A model generated the notes under the pieces. It saw nothing but the letters and a program-made list of their open reading frames with translations, searched no databases and was not told where the DNA came from. From Welwitschia mirabilis (lineage: Eukaryota > Gnetophyta > Gnetopsida > Welwitschiales): 27,476 nt of DNA. Location: positions 134,570,377 through 134,597,852 of the forward strand of contig JBOZIK010000001.1 in NCBI GenBank assembly GCA_051453625.1, read 5' to 3'. Shown here in pieces: positions 9,289 to 20,593 of this stretch. Numbering within the stretch: the stretch's first letter is position 1; the number at the start of each line of letters is the position of its first letter. The position numbers and the translations under genes are program-made.

Positions 9289-10780
9289 TCTAAAATGTAA
9301 GAATAATAGAACTTTTTACATGCCTTATGATGAAGCTACTAGTCCACCTCCTTCATAATGCCACCAAAAGTATGTTCATGACATAACTTATAATAAAACC
9401 AAATGAGACCAAATTATTATTTTTTCTATGAGGATAATGGAATAATCAAGGATAATAATTATGCCTATATATAGTTATGTAAAAGTAAATAAAGCTACAA
9501 ATCAAAAGAGTATTTAAAAACTTCTAATAATAAAGGTAGGAAGTGAAGTAACCCTCCAATTGATCTAAATCATCTAGTAAATAGGACTTTGTTTAAGAAT
9601 ATAGTGCAATTTTTTTATTTATCTTAAAATAATGTTAAGTTATTAAGGCTTGGATTATGGTGACATAATCTCATTCATCACACAACTAGTGATGAAATAT
9701 TCATGCAATTTTATCTATCACAGCTTAAATTTAAGCATCAAAAGTAGGCAAGTTAATTCTAAGAACCATAAAACATTTACAAATCACTAATAAAACTATA
9801 AGCATAAAGATTAACTTAAAATAATAAATACTTAAAATAGAAGTAATTTTATTTAAGTACTAGAAGTACAATGTACATTGTAATTTAAAATAAAAAAGGA
9901 AACTATAATTTATTAATCATAAGAAAATGCCTTACATTTAAAAAAGAGGCTACATCTAATACAGACTCATCAGGTTAATCTTCAGGCTAGCTAATCCTAA
10001 AGGGATCTTAGCATAACTTGACGAAAATGATTTTACTTCAAGGTATTAAAGTTTTATCATTGAAGAAAATACAATGATGGCATTTTGGCCCTTTTTATCA
10101 ATCAAGCTATGATAGCGGTAGTTGAATTCCTTTGGCTCATAGTAGTAGGTAAAAAGGATAATATTCCATTCTATAGCACAAGGTGGAATCCTTATCTCTT
10201 TGTATTATATAGGATGATTAAGATTCCTCATCTTGTAGCATTTGATGAGGTGGTTAGAATATTCATCTTATAGTGGTTTTTAGAGATTATCAAAAAATTC
10301 TAACATGTGGTATTTGGAATAGAATTTCTCCATTAGTTGGTGATACCACCACTTATCTTTACTGTTACCTCCACATGCAACTGCTACATGTTATTATCAC
10401 ATGTCTTCTAGCATCAATGCCACATATCATTAAAGATGATACTTAATTTTTAATGTAATAATTAACCAAGTACATAACTATAATCCAAGTGTAACTCCAT
10501 GGTGAATTTAGCAAGTAAGTTTGAAGATGATCTATTCCTATAGATAAGAATCATTATATAAGTCATTTATGCTACTAGCATTTTCTATAAGACTACTTTC
10601 ATTTTTTCGTCATGCTCTAATATTAAGTACCTTCATTTATCATGGAAAAATTCATAAATTTAATATTAACATTAAAACTAATGAAAGATATAATTATATG
10701 ATAAAATCATTAATTTGATGTCTTCTCTAAGCAAAATTGGTCTAAAATTCTTAATCTAATTGTTAATCGGTATAAGCTAT
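9289..10780. other. Unassigned region between element B and element C
   Basis: Element C runs on the minus strand, so this stretch should hold its RNase H, integrase and 3' LTR, but I recognise none of these. An open stretch at 10085-10273 (plus, 62 residues, hydrophobic) has no family features and no coding context; I do not call it a gene. A perfect palindrome lies at 9867-9882 and five CACATG-like motifs at about 10303-10426. Confidence 0.45.
9867..9882. repeat. Perfect 16-bp palindrome
   Basis: TACAATGTACATTGTA equals its own reverse complement. It lies in unassigned AT-rich DNA and no function is evident. Confidence 0.7.
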
Positions 10781-11660
10781 TAGTCTACTTAAAGGCTTAA
10801 TCATTTTTTATGGTAGATAATATTGTTACATAAATCTTATTGAAATTTTTAAGAGATATTTTATAATCTTACTAATCCATAAAAACTATAAACATCCCTT
10901 GTTGATGTTGGTATAGTTCAATTCATAATAGTCCTTACCTTATCTAGATCCATCTTAATTCCATCTTTGAAACTAAATCTCTTAAAAACACTAATTCTAT
11001 CTAAATAAAGATACACATCTTTTCATATACCATTAATTGGTTATCATTTAACCTCTTTATAATTCTTCTTAAATGTTCTCTATGCTTCCCAATATTCTTA
11101 CTAAACATTAAAATATCATCTAGGGAAACAATAATAAAATTTCCAAGAGTACCCTTTAATACCTTTATCATTGATGTCATGAACATACTTAAGTAATTTA
11201 TTAATATGAATGGAATCATCAACCATTTATATAAATCATATAGGGTTTTAAACATTATGTTCTATTGATATCCTTCTCATATATTAATTTAGTAGTATTA
11301 TTTCTTTAAATATATCTTATTAAAAATAGATGCTCTTATTAAACAATCTAAAATATAATCTAGGTATGAAATAGAAAAGTGATACTTGTTGGTTATTTTG
11401 TTAATGTCTTTTTATTAACACATGTGTAACTACTTGATATCCTTCTTTGGAACTAATATTATTAAAAAAAAAATGAGAATAAACTTCTTTTAATTAATCC
11501 TTTCTCTAGTACCTACTATACCTATCTGCTTATATCATTTCTTTTATGTAGTGCCACTCTATATGATGCTTTATTTGGAGCTAAAGCATTAGGACACAAA
11601 TTGATTTGATAATTTATGCTCCTAAAAGTTAATAAATGAAAAATAAAATCTTCAAAAAAA
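10780..11660 (-). pseudogene. pol: Ty3/gypsy reverse transcriptase remnant of element C
   Basis: The start is recognisable as SINYQINLCPN then NKASYRVALHK (about 11545-11620), the usual H-Q-I-D-L and N-R-P-A-Y-R blocks. A frame-broken middle follows. The palm reads FKTLYDLYKWLMIPF and FIIVSLDDILMFS within 11001-11255; the catalytic Y-x-D-D box is S-L-D-D at 11115-11126, with both aspartates kept. The thumb reads LRDLVSKDGIKMDLDKVRTI, then TSTRDVYSFYGL, at about 10875-10980. Stops and frameshifts elsewhere exclude activity. The S-F-H-G-L-A-S-F-Y-R-R-F type thumb fits chromovirus-like gypsy elements. Confidence 0.88.
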
Positions 11661-11791
11661 ATATCAATACATCTTTTACCTCTAGTAGGAAATCCTTTAA
11701 TTTTCATTCTGATGATACCTTTAATACCATTACCATGCCATAGACTTCTTATTTTATTTCCTCTATTACCTCCTTCCTTTTCAAGAGGCAC

Positions 11792-12205
11792 ATAATTATC
11801 TTCTATTCTAAAATATTCTTTCAGTCTTCTAATAACTCAAATCTCTTTTGATTTTTATTATTTATAATACAAGTATTACTCTCCTCATTATGCTTTCACT
11901 TTGTATCATATTATCATGGTCTACTTAATGATAAATGACAAGCATCCATATGAATAAGATTATAATAAACTTAATCATAAAAATTAGTAATTGTAATATT
12001 TATTAGTTACTATTTTATAACTATAATATAATGTCCATTCTATAACCAAAAGAGTCAACATGGTGCTAGATGTAACATGACTTATAAATTTAATTTTTTC
12101 ATCATCTTAGTAGAAACTATGTTATTAGTGCTTTCATTATCAACTATAACCTTGCATACTCTATCTTTAAACTTGCATTTAATTCTAAAGAGTTGTATTC
12201 ATTGT
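11792..12205 (-). pseudogene. pol: Aspartic protease remnant of element C
   Basis: This enzyme cleaves the Gag-Pol polyprotein. Minus-strand reading shows LFRIKCKFKDRVCKVIVDNE and then STNNIVSTKMMKKLNL (about 12090-12195). The active-site D-S-G triad position reads D-N-E at 12127-12144: the aspartate is kept but the glycine has become glutamate, a single G-to-A change. Further on, IHMDACHLSLSRPW (about 11918-11962) matches the I-P-M-D-x-C-H-I-L-L-G-R-P-W block near the end of plant gypsy proteases. Stops lie between the blocks. It sits between the zinc knuckle and reverse transcriptase, as expected. Confidence 0.78.
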
Positions 12206-12231
12206 GTTGGCTTTTTTACAATTTTTTCATA

Positions 12232-13245
12232 TCACATGGAAGTTCTTCTAATAATTACTTTTTTCCCTTTCTCTCTAGAAATCCCTTTGGATTCTTTATT
12301 TTTTGATTTTGTACTTATCTCATTGTGCTCAAAGACAACATTAGTATGTGTAGCCTTCTTGCTTAATAAATACTCATAAGACTTATGTTCTAGCTTATAA
12401 AAATAGTAAAACAATTATGTCCTCTATCTCTTTCTTTATAGGTATCTCCTCTTCCTTTGATGCTTTCTTTGCCTTTACTTTTTCAATTTTGGTTTTTTCT
12501 TTTTCCTTATGGATAAATCATTATTGGTATTTTTTGTTTTAAACCTTTCTATAATAAAACTATTCCTTCATTATACCTTCTTTTCTACTTATAGTACCAA
12601 CTAGTATGCTTCCTTTATTATTCAAGAGGCAATAGAGGAAATTTAATTTCGAAGAATCAATTTTAAACTAGTGATGTATCTAGTTACCTCTTCTATGTTG
12701 AAATCAAAATATTTTATTTAGATGACAAGTTCTTTAAATTGCTTTGTATACTTTATCATAGATTTTTTGTCTTACCTAAGTATCTACATATTTCATATTG
12801 TCTTTTTTTTTTTTTTTTTTTTTTTTTAATGAAAGTAGTATGAACTTATCTTGAAAACTCTAGTTAAAATATCTCACTATTAATGACCTTTTCAAATATA
12901 CTTCTAAAGACTATATGTAATTTCCTATAGGAAAGTTGAAGAAAGATTTACCAATTTTCCTATATTCATGTTCTAACATTGAAGTACTACTTCATGTCTT
13001 AGTCCTAGCTCTAAATATTTTTTTTCTTTCAAACTTCATTCAAATGATATTATACTTACTAGATCCTTTTATTTAGATTCATAAGGATATTTATAAAAAT
13101 ATCATTCTCTTCTTCTTTACTTAAAGGTTCATGCACAATATCCTTCTTTGGTAGCTCCTCCATGATGGAGTATTCTTCTTCATGCTCCTTCTTTGGAATT
13201 TGTTTAAAGGTTTTCATGTATAATCAATACTCATTTTATTTACCA
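12232..13245 (-). pseudogene. gag: Gag and zinc-knuckle remnant of element C
   Basis: Gag forms the virus-like particle and its zinc knuckle binds the element RNA. A Lys/Glu-rich start (KEHEEEYSIMEELPKKDIV) reads at about 13110-13240. The retrotransposon gag block SMIKYTKQFKELV, then FNIEEVTRYITSLKLILRN, lies near 12635-12765, followed by IIKEAYQLVL. The zinc knuckle, about 12355-12414, reads FYYFYKLEHKSYEYL: the spacing of CX2CX4HX4C is kept with the histidine, but the cysteines and the glycine are replaced, mostly by changes of the G-to-A type. The reading frame open from 12414 to 12232 is the best-preserved part. Confidence 0.72.
12803..12827 (+). repeat. T25 homopolymer
   Basis: An uninterrupted run of 25 T, equal to poly-A on the strand of element C, inside its gag remnant. 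It may mark a small insertion with a poly-A tail or slippage. Its length in the assembly may be unreliable. Confidence 0.9.
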
Positions 13246-14208
13246 TCTCTACATTATATGTAATGTATATTTTATTACCACTTATTTTTCTTAAAATGCA
13301 ATTTTTCAGGTAGGAAACTTCTTTTTTTTTAAATAAGTGACATCCTAAAATAAAATACAACAACCAACTTCATAGAAATTTAAAAGCCACTTTGACATTA
13401 GATGATGACATTAAAACAACCCTTAATAACACTTATGGAATTGTGTCTTCAATAAGGCATAAAAATATAAAGGAAATATGCAAAAAATAAAGTAATGAAT
13501 GTAATGAAGGAATCCTTTTCTATTATTAAAACAAAAATTATAATGCTTGTGCTTGAAATCAAAACTAGTAAATATTTTGAAATATCTCTCCTAAACAGTG
13601 ACATCCAAAGCCTCATCCAAGATTTACGACTATAATGCTTGATAGCCTTCAAGAGAGAATATAATTAAGCCATAATCTTACACCACAAACTTTCTCCTTA
13701 AGTTATTCAAAAAGAAATACTTTCAAGATCTATCTTCAAGATTTCTCACTTTTTCCTTTTTTATTTTAGTATTATTTAAATCATGCTCTTTATTTCCTTA
13801 CATCCTTTCATTTATAAGGCTTTAATAGAGATCCTTATCATGAAATAATCCTTCTAATATTATCTTATTATACCTTTTGTTAAAGATAGTATCTCAACAT
13901 AGCTTATTTCTTTAAACTTTATCTTTTCATAAATATAATAGATTTGTCTCTTTAATATTCCTTCTATGCTAATAATACATTATTGTATATGGTGATTACA
14001 CATGGTACCTTCATGGAATTTACACATGATAGACTTAATTTTTCACAAAAACCACTAAGACCCTAATACATAGACTCCTAATTAAAACATACTCTTTATT
14101 TTTATTTTGTAATAATGGTCCTACATTAAATAGTTTTAGTGCTTTACTCAACATATGTGCTATAGAAAACATAATGGAAACTAAGAATGCTCCCTTTACA
14201 ATGTCATC
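13246..14208 (-). other. Possible leader and LTR of element C, otherwise unassigned
   Basis: This stretch lies upstream of gag on the minus strand, where the 5' LTR and primer site would be. A TATA-like CTTATAAATGAAAG reads on the minus strand at about 13808-13820. I found no convincing primer site and no matching copy on the far side of the element, so an LTR here is only a guess. An open minus-strand stretch (13449-13652) has no family features. Confidence 0.25.
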
Positions 14209-14770
14209 ATGAAGTGTGAATCCTATAATGTTAGAGGTCTAATAGATGTAAAGTAAACTTACATAGTTAAAGAAATCTATTTTTTTAATGTTGTTTAACT
14301 TTTTATCTTTTCAAAAAGTTTAGTGTTCTAGTGTATAATTATATATTGGATTGAATATCATAGATCCCTTAGCTTAAAAAGTGATTTTTAAGCATAAGAA
14401 GGATCATGGTTGTGTTCCTCTTTCAATTCATCATTGATGATTTTCAAATACTTTCAATGTTGAAACTAGTAAAAATATCTTTTAGTGTAGCATTAAGATT
14501 TAAAATTTATTTTATGGCATTCTAACATTATATGCTTCAAATAAGCCTTATGAAAGGGCTCAATTATGTAAATCTCTTATGACTAAACCTCCTTCTATTA
14601 GTTGGATCATTGTTGGAGATTATAATGTATTGGAATATGCAAATGATATAAGCCTTATCTTAGGGATATCTCTTCATTCTTATGAGTTATAGGCTTGACT
14701 TAGATTCAAGATGAAAATTTTAATGACATGATGCTATTGATCATCACTGTGGTGAACCTACATTCTACAT
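14209..14770 (+). pseudogene. LINE AP-type endonuclease remnant
   Basis: This domain nicks target DNA to start target-primed reverse transcription. The reading starts with MKCESYNVRGL at 14209-14241, matching the M-K-x-x-x-W-N-V-R-G-L start of plant LINE ORF2, with tyrosine in place of the usual tryptophan. Further on, ILTLYASNKPYERAQLC matches the N-x-Y-A-P-x-x-x-x-E-R block. SWIIVGDYNVLEYAND contains the G-D-F-N catalytic block (GDYN at 14615-14626), followed by ELQAWLRFK near 14690. Stops and a degraded middle show it is dead. Confidence 0.82.
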
Positions 14771-15079
14771 TACTTGATTTAATCATTATTATTATAGTTA
14801 TTTAATTAGTTTTGTAGTTTAGCTAATCTACTCATGCCTAATAGAATTCACAGATATCTACAAAATTCTTTTATTTTAAAGACAACATTGTTAAAATATA
14901 AAATTTTCAAGCATCTCTTCATTTAAGCTTAAAATGCTATTCCAATATATTATAACTATTTGGAATATATTTATTGATTTCAAAATAGATTTCTTAGATA
15001 TGAAAATTATCTATAAAAATTTATAAAAATTTTAAGGTTAAGAAAAGATATTTTTAAAGATAAATTTTTAATTATTTGA

Positions 15080-16561
15080 CTTGGATTTAGGAAAAGGCTA
15101 TTCATGGTACTTATTCAAATGAATAAATTCACCTTATACCACAAAGTAGATTTTAGTTAATATAAATTAAGAATGATCATGCCATGGGTGCTTACTTGAA
15201 AGGTAGACTTAGTGGAATTTAAGACAATTGTCCATTATTTGCTCATGTGAAAGAGATTCCTAATTTTTATACAAAAATATATAAGAATCATTTTGCTGAA
15301 AATCTCAACTTCCAAAGTCATTTAGATATGGTTTTGCATGGAGTTCCTCCTTTGAATATTAATATATTGAAAAATAATTCTTCACTTTCTATTGAAGATT
15401 TATATCAAGCTTCATAGGACATGTTACTTGGTACTACTCTAAGAATTGATTAATTTCTAACTAAGTTCTATAAGTGGGTTTGAATTTTATAAGTACATAT
15501 CTTTAAAAAGGTGGGCATTTAATCTTAGATTCATAAGATAGTAACATAACATAGGAATTATTAATTTAATCCATAGACAAGGTGATCCTTTAATAGTAAA
15601 TAATCAATGACTTACTTTACTATCTATTTCTTACAAAATTATGGCTAAATAAATTTCGAATAAAGTTAATTCTTTTCTTGATCATGTAGTACTAGAAGAA
15701 TATATAAGATTCTATAGTAGAAGATATATTCTTAAAAATATTTTAAATTTTATTAAAGTTCTTAAATGGACTTTCAATTGTGGTAATAAATATTTACCTC
15801 TATAATTGAATTTTGGTAAGGCTTAAGATAAAATAAGATAGGAATACATTTCTAAGCTTTTAATCACTTAAAATTAGTGAATCAATCTATTTAGCATACA
15901 ATAATTCTTTTTACTAGTGCATCTACTATGCATTTAGTGAATGATACTACATCTGAGATCCTTCCTCTACAATGATTTATTTAATAGCTTTTCCCTTTTT
16001 TCCTTATTTATATATTATCGCTTTAGCAAGTTTAACTTACTTGTTTAAATATTTTAAGTCTAATGTTTCTTTTTTTTTACCTTTTTTGATGTATCTTCTA
16101 CTTCCCAAGTTAATTAGAAAAAGTTTAATATTATTACCAATTGGTAGCATACTCTCGTTGATTATAATTTAGATATTCAAATTAATTAGGTTTAACTAAA
16201 GAAATCCTTAAAATTATTACAAATTTTTACTTCTCTTCTAGATTCATAAGATATACATCAGAAGCCTTTGCTTCAAAAGATAAAGGATAAAATGTCAAAA
16301 TAACACAATAGATCATTGACCTTTGTAGGGAATCAAGTATTAGTAAGACATATTCTTTTAGCTATTCTAGTTTACTATTCAAGCTTTATGATTTCTTTAA
16401 ATAATGCTTTTCATATGTGCACATACTTACTTTCTAATATTTTATGACATGCTCAACCAAAAAGAAAGCATTTCATAGAGTTTCTTAAAAAAATGTATTA
16501 TTTTAATTGAGTTTGATAGTCTTAAAATTCTATATATGCATAAGTAGGTTCCTTTTATTAC
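15080..16561 (+). pseudogene. LINE reverse transcriptase remnant
   Basis: The reverse transcriptase of ORF2 copies LINE RNA at the nicked chromosome. Blocks in order are SLSIEDLYQAS (about 15385-15417), then TTLRID and LTKFYKWV (the S-P-G-x-D-G, F-Y-K block), INLIHRQGDPL (about 15563-15596), LLSISYKIMAK (15620-15650), RFYSRRYILKNILNFI (about 15700-15755) and LNFGKAQDKI-like near 15807-15837, with a stop where Q is drawn. PFFPYLYIIALASLTYLFKY (about 15989-16048) is the P-L-S-P-x-L-F block. The catalytic A-D-D box that should follow is not intact. KIKDKMSK then SLTFVGNQVLVRHILLAI (about 16280-16365) matches the later W-x-x-x-x-L-S-x-x-G-R block. Many stops. Confidence 0.85.
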
Positions 16562-16571
16562 NNNNNNNNNN
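16562..16571. other. Assembly gap (10 N)
   Basis: Ten undetermined bases inside the LINE. LINE similarity is seen on both sides, so the join is plausible, but the true gap length is unknown. Confidence 0.98.
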
Positions 16572-17330
16572 TCATGCTTGTTCTAGTTCTCAAGCTTGGA
16601 AAGGCATTTTTAAGCTATGCTTTTATGTGATCTCTAAGTAGACTAAGTGACATTAAGGTAACTCCAATAATATGTACATTTTATGTAATCCAAAAGTTAA
16701 TAATCTTGATGGGATTGGTTTCTTTCACATTTTATGGGATTATTGATTGAATTAGAGATCTCAATTAAGAATTTATCAATTTCTTCATGATCAATTTATA
16801 ATTTCTAGATTTCAAGCTTTACATAATATTCTATTTAATACAAGACATGTTCATGGTTAATTAGTTAATAATATGAAGGAAATGGATTTTTCCTTTTATA
16901 GTAATTTCAAATATTAGATTGATCATGTTATAATTACTTTCATCGGTCTCACATTTATATATAATTGTAATATTTTTACATAGTTAACCAAGCTCCCATC
17001 TAATCTATGAATGTCATGGATTTAATTCATTGAAAAAATTAAAGTATATTATATCTTTAAATTGAAGACATTTATAAGTTGGATTAAATAATATTATTAC
17101 TTGCCTAAATTATTTAAAAGGATTTAGAATGCTCTAGAGTTTCTCAAAGTTTAAATTGTCATATGATTACTTTCTTAGTAGGTTCTCCCTCTTAGTGAAC
17201 ATCTATAGCACTTTTATAATGAGGAGGTCAAATGTCCATTACATGGACATGCCAAGTCTTTTTAACATTTTTTTTAAATGTATTTGGACTAAAGATTTAG
17301 CTACATTATTTCTAATACAACTTTAAATAC
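16572..17330 (+). pseudogene. LINE ORF2 C-terminal region with zinc-knuckle-like remnant
   Basis: SSQAWKGIFK just after the gap matches the usual S-x-x-W-K-x-I block that follows the reverse transcriptase in plant LINEs. Further on, LKTFISWIK (about 17060-17086) resembles the K-x-K-x-F-x-W block, and CPLHGHAKSF (about 17229-17258) resembles the first half of the reverse-transcriptase zinc-binding domain (C-P-x-C-G) with histidine for the second cysteine. The order fits, but each match is short and there are stops between them. Confidence 0.6.
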
Positions 17331-17498
17331 CTTATATTAAGTTTCAAGTAATGTACAATAAGGTTAGAGATAGCCAAATAGGAAAAATGTTAATTTACTT
17401 TTGTAATTCTAATCTTTATATAAGCTTTTAAATATAGGATGATTTAAGCTATTTAAAGATGCCAATGTAAGCACTTACTTAGGAGATATAGTTATCAT

Positions 17499-17516
17499 AA
17501 TCATCATCATCATCAT
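17499..17516 (+). repeat. ATC trinucleotide repeat, likely LINE 3' tail
   Basis: About six uninterrupted ATC/TCA units close to the end of LINE similarity. Some plant LINEs end in simple repeats instead of pure poly-A, so it may mark the 3' end; it could also be an unrelated microsatellite. Confidence 0.6.
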
Positions 17517-20440
17517 ATTGTCTATTTATAACTTGACTTTATCTACTAGTAGAGAATAAGAAATTTCTTCTGAAGGCTTAGTTTTAAATCATTTGATAAA
17601 TGCTTGGATAACACCAAAATCTTAAAATTGATTAGTTTTATTCTATATTATTTTCTTTTTTGGTTTTTTATAGTTCAAGTTTTTTAGCTTCTTTTCAATG
17701 TTAGCTCTCTTTATTGAGTTTATTTATGTAAAAGGATTATGTTGCTAAGGTAAGATCCTCAATAGTTTCTCCTCACTTTCTCTTTATAGCCTCTTGCATA
17801 CCTATATGTTGCTTTAATGAAATATCTTCCTTTACTTCACATTTTTTAAAACTTTATAACATTTATTTATAAAATATGTAAATGACTAATTTATATAATG
17901 AATATTTATTACATGTATTGGAGTTTAATTGGAACACATTACTAGAAAATTATCTTAGAAAATAGCTATTATCCTCAAAAAAAATTATATGAATATTAAA
18001 TATTGCTATTGCTTTTAAATTTTTTTTACTCTTAACTCTCATGGATTTAATCTTAAGTTTAACATTTGAAGTATATTTAATACTTTCAAATAGTATATGA
18101 CCTTAGTATACTATTTTAGAATATTAAATAACATTACTATCTAATTATTCAACAAACATCAAATTCCTATAGCCTATGATAGCTATCTTATGAAATAGTT
18201 ATGCATGTTATTTTTTAATCTAATAAAATAATTTTCAAAACAAGGAACAAATTATTGTTATATTTCTTCATAGTTGTATTTCTCCATTTTCTTTTCTAAT
18301 ACTGTAATAAATATAAATTGATATTTTACATAATCTTACAATTAGGTAAATAAATCCTTCTTATTATTTTAGAAAATATATATCTTTTACATAAGTAATC
18401 TAATCATTGTATGTTTTTAAAATTGAAAAATAATGGAAATACATTATCAAATTTATAAGTATTTTATTTAATATTATTTTTAATTTATAATTATTATACA
18501 CTTTTTAAAAATTAATTTTATGCAAAACCATAAGGCATTTTCTACTCGTAATTTTGTTTGTTTACATAAAATCCTATGGATAGTGCTTCCAACATGGGAC
18601 TTAGACATTTAACCTATGATTCATACCTATCACATTAAAAAGCTCACAATTTAAATAAAAAAATTATTTTTTTAAAAGTTAATTTGAAATTATCCCTTTT
18701 TAGCATTCTTTTCTACTTATTCATAGGAACAAAATAAATGGAATTAACATATACATCTTCTCTTAAATGCTATTGAGATTTCTTAATTAAATTATAAAAT
18801 TGATCTACGCTTTCACAAAATTTATCAAATTATAAAATCAATGATAATATGTAAAACTTGGTATTTAGACCAAGTATATCAAATTAGTTTAACTTATAGA
18901 GATATTAAATTATCTATATTATTATAAAATTATGTCTTATACCATTTTGAATATAATTTATAAATTTATGCATTTATTCATGATGATTTTAGATAATATG
19001 CTATATTTTGAATGACATACTAAAATTTGGAAATATTTGAATGGAAAAAACCAATGCCATTATCCAAGACACTACTGCTGCCAGTTCTTTGGAGTAGAAC
19101 ACTTCAAATAGTACATTTTTTAGGTTATCTTAGAGAAGCAATTAAATTCCAGTAATGAAGTTAACTAGTCACAACATTAAAATTTAATAAAATGTGTGGC
19201 TCTAAAAGTGTTAAATTCCAAATTGTATAACCATAAATTGTAAAACCTAAATCAAGAAGCTCTACCCCTATTTTCACCTACAAAAACATCAAAGCAGCCT
19301 TATTTATAATAATGTTTACCTGGAGAAATCATTAAATCCTTAGAGAATCAATTATCATATCTTCCTAATCTCCTTTGTTTAGGAGCAAGATAGCTTCAAG
19401 GATAGATTGATGAGTCTATGTCAATTTCGTTTTATTTCTTTAATGTAATGAAATTCCTACTTTTTCATGAAATATAAGTAGTTGTAAATTATTTATTTTT
19501 AGTTGAAATTAATATTATAATATTAATTATTATATTTCATTAAATAATTATCAAGTACTTTTGTTTTCCAAGTGAATTTCTTTAGTTTAATTATTGGTTA
19601 TAATTATCTTTCTTAATGGTTCTTATGCATTTGAATTTCTACTTTTCATGATTAGATTGGGTTATGCAAAATGAAAGTAATTAAAATATTCATTACCATT
19701 CATGTGATGAGTGTGATTATGTCATTATTATTTAAGCCATAATAACTTAATAATCTAAAGATTTGTTTCAAGGATTTATAGTACATTGTTGAAGTGAAGG
19801 CTTTGTTGTTGGATGATTTAGCTTAGATGTAAGAGCAGGAAAAAGGGAATTTTTTCTTATTATTACATGATTAATTATTCTATAAATTTTATTATTAATG
19901 TTTACATCCTAATATTATGAAATGGAATTTTATGATAGGCTTATAGATGACATTTTTATTATGCACAAGATTTTTTAAATGAAAATGAGGAGAAACGTTA
20001 AGCTAAGGAATATGAAGAGATCTAAGAAGAATTCAACCACATCTACTTATCCAATACATTTAGAATAGAGTAATATCTATGTAAAGAAATGTTATTCTCT
20101 TTAATTACTATGAAGCAAACGTTGTATATGTCAAATTTTATTGTATTTAAAATGTTTCAGTTGACTATTTATACCCACTATGTGTTTAATCCTAAACACT
20201 TCATAACAACCATGTACAAAGTGGATCAAATTGTATGATCCCTATAATAGCTCTCTCTTTCCTCTTCTTGATAATTTAAGAATCTAGATGAAGAAAGAAA
20301 AAATTCTTCTAAAACCATTTTATTTGTGACGCATAAAAGTTGAGGGCTTTTAAGTTTCACTTACATTAGAGTATTATTCTCTCTATTAGCTTTTCACTTG
20401 TTTTGATGTGTCTTTAAATTATCTTTTAAGATATCAAAAC
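17517..20440. other. Unassigned AT-rich region
   Basis: I see no gene, RNA or mobile-element protein on either strand. Parts (about 17880-18540) are extremely AT-rich. A less AT-rich island at about 19030-19430 stands out but gives no recognisable translation. A short inverted repeat, ACTTGGT-loop-ACCAAGT, lies at 18856-18875. Part of the region may be decayed LINE 3' end or LTR of element E. Confidence 0.45.
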
Positions 20441-20593
20441 TCTAATTTGTAATTTTTAGTTTTCTTCATAAATCTTTTAGAAGCATATAATCTATTGATT
20501 TCATTGAGAAATTCATTCTTTAAGAGTTTGATCATTTTGATGATCAGGGTTTTGGCAATTGAAGGATGAGCTTAGATAGAAGCATATTTAGTC

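Larger units (their letters stand above)
10780..13245 (-). mobile_element. Chromovirus-like Ty3/gypsy retrotransposon remnant (element C)
   Basis: Read on the minus strand from high to low coordinates, the order is acidic leader, gag, zinc knuckle, aspartic protease and reverse transcriptase. This is the Ty3/gypsy order. The protease and reverse transcriptase blocks match plant chromovirus-type elements best from memory. RNase H beyond its first residues, integrase and both LTRs are not recognisable. A T25 run interrupts the gag part. The element is inactive throughout. Confidence 0.85.
14209..17516 (+). mobile_element. L1-type LINE retrotransposon, ORF2 remnant (element D)
   Basis: Endonuclease, reverse transcriptase and a C-terminal cysteine/histidine region occur in the order of plant L1-type ORF2. 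There are no LTRs. An ATC trinucleotide repeat ends the recognisable element at about 17499-17516. ORF1 was not recognised upstream. A 10-base assembly gap falls inside. The recognisable span of about 3.3 kb is somewhat shorter than an L1 ORF2 of about 3.8 kb. Confidence 0.85.

Noticed and set aside
10085-10273. 62-residue open stretch on the plus strand between elements B and C
   Set aside because: No family features, no matching coding context and AT-rich hydrophobic composition; chance is the simplest explanation.
12077-12379. 100-residue hydrophobic open stretch on the plus strand
   Set aside because: It lies antisense to the protease and zinc-knuckle region of element C, which has clear family motifs on the minus strand; it is a shadow.
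13246-14450. Possible 5' LTR of element C paired with 9289-10780
   Set aside because: I compared the two stretches by eye and found no convincing shared blocks, so no LTR pair is claimed.
19240-19390. Splice-like donor CAG-GTAAAC and acceptor TTTTTGTAG on the minus strand
   Set aside because: The implied intron would be only about 50 bases and neither flank translates into anything recognisable.
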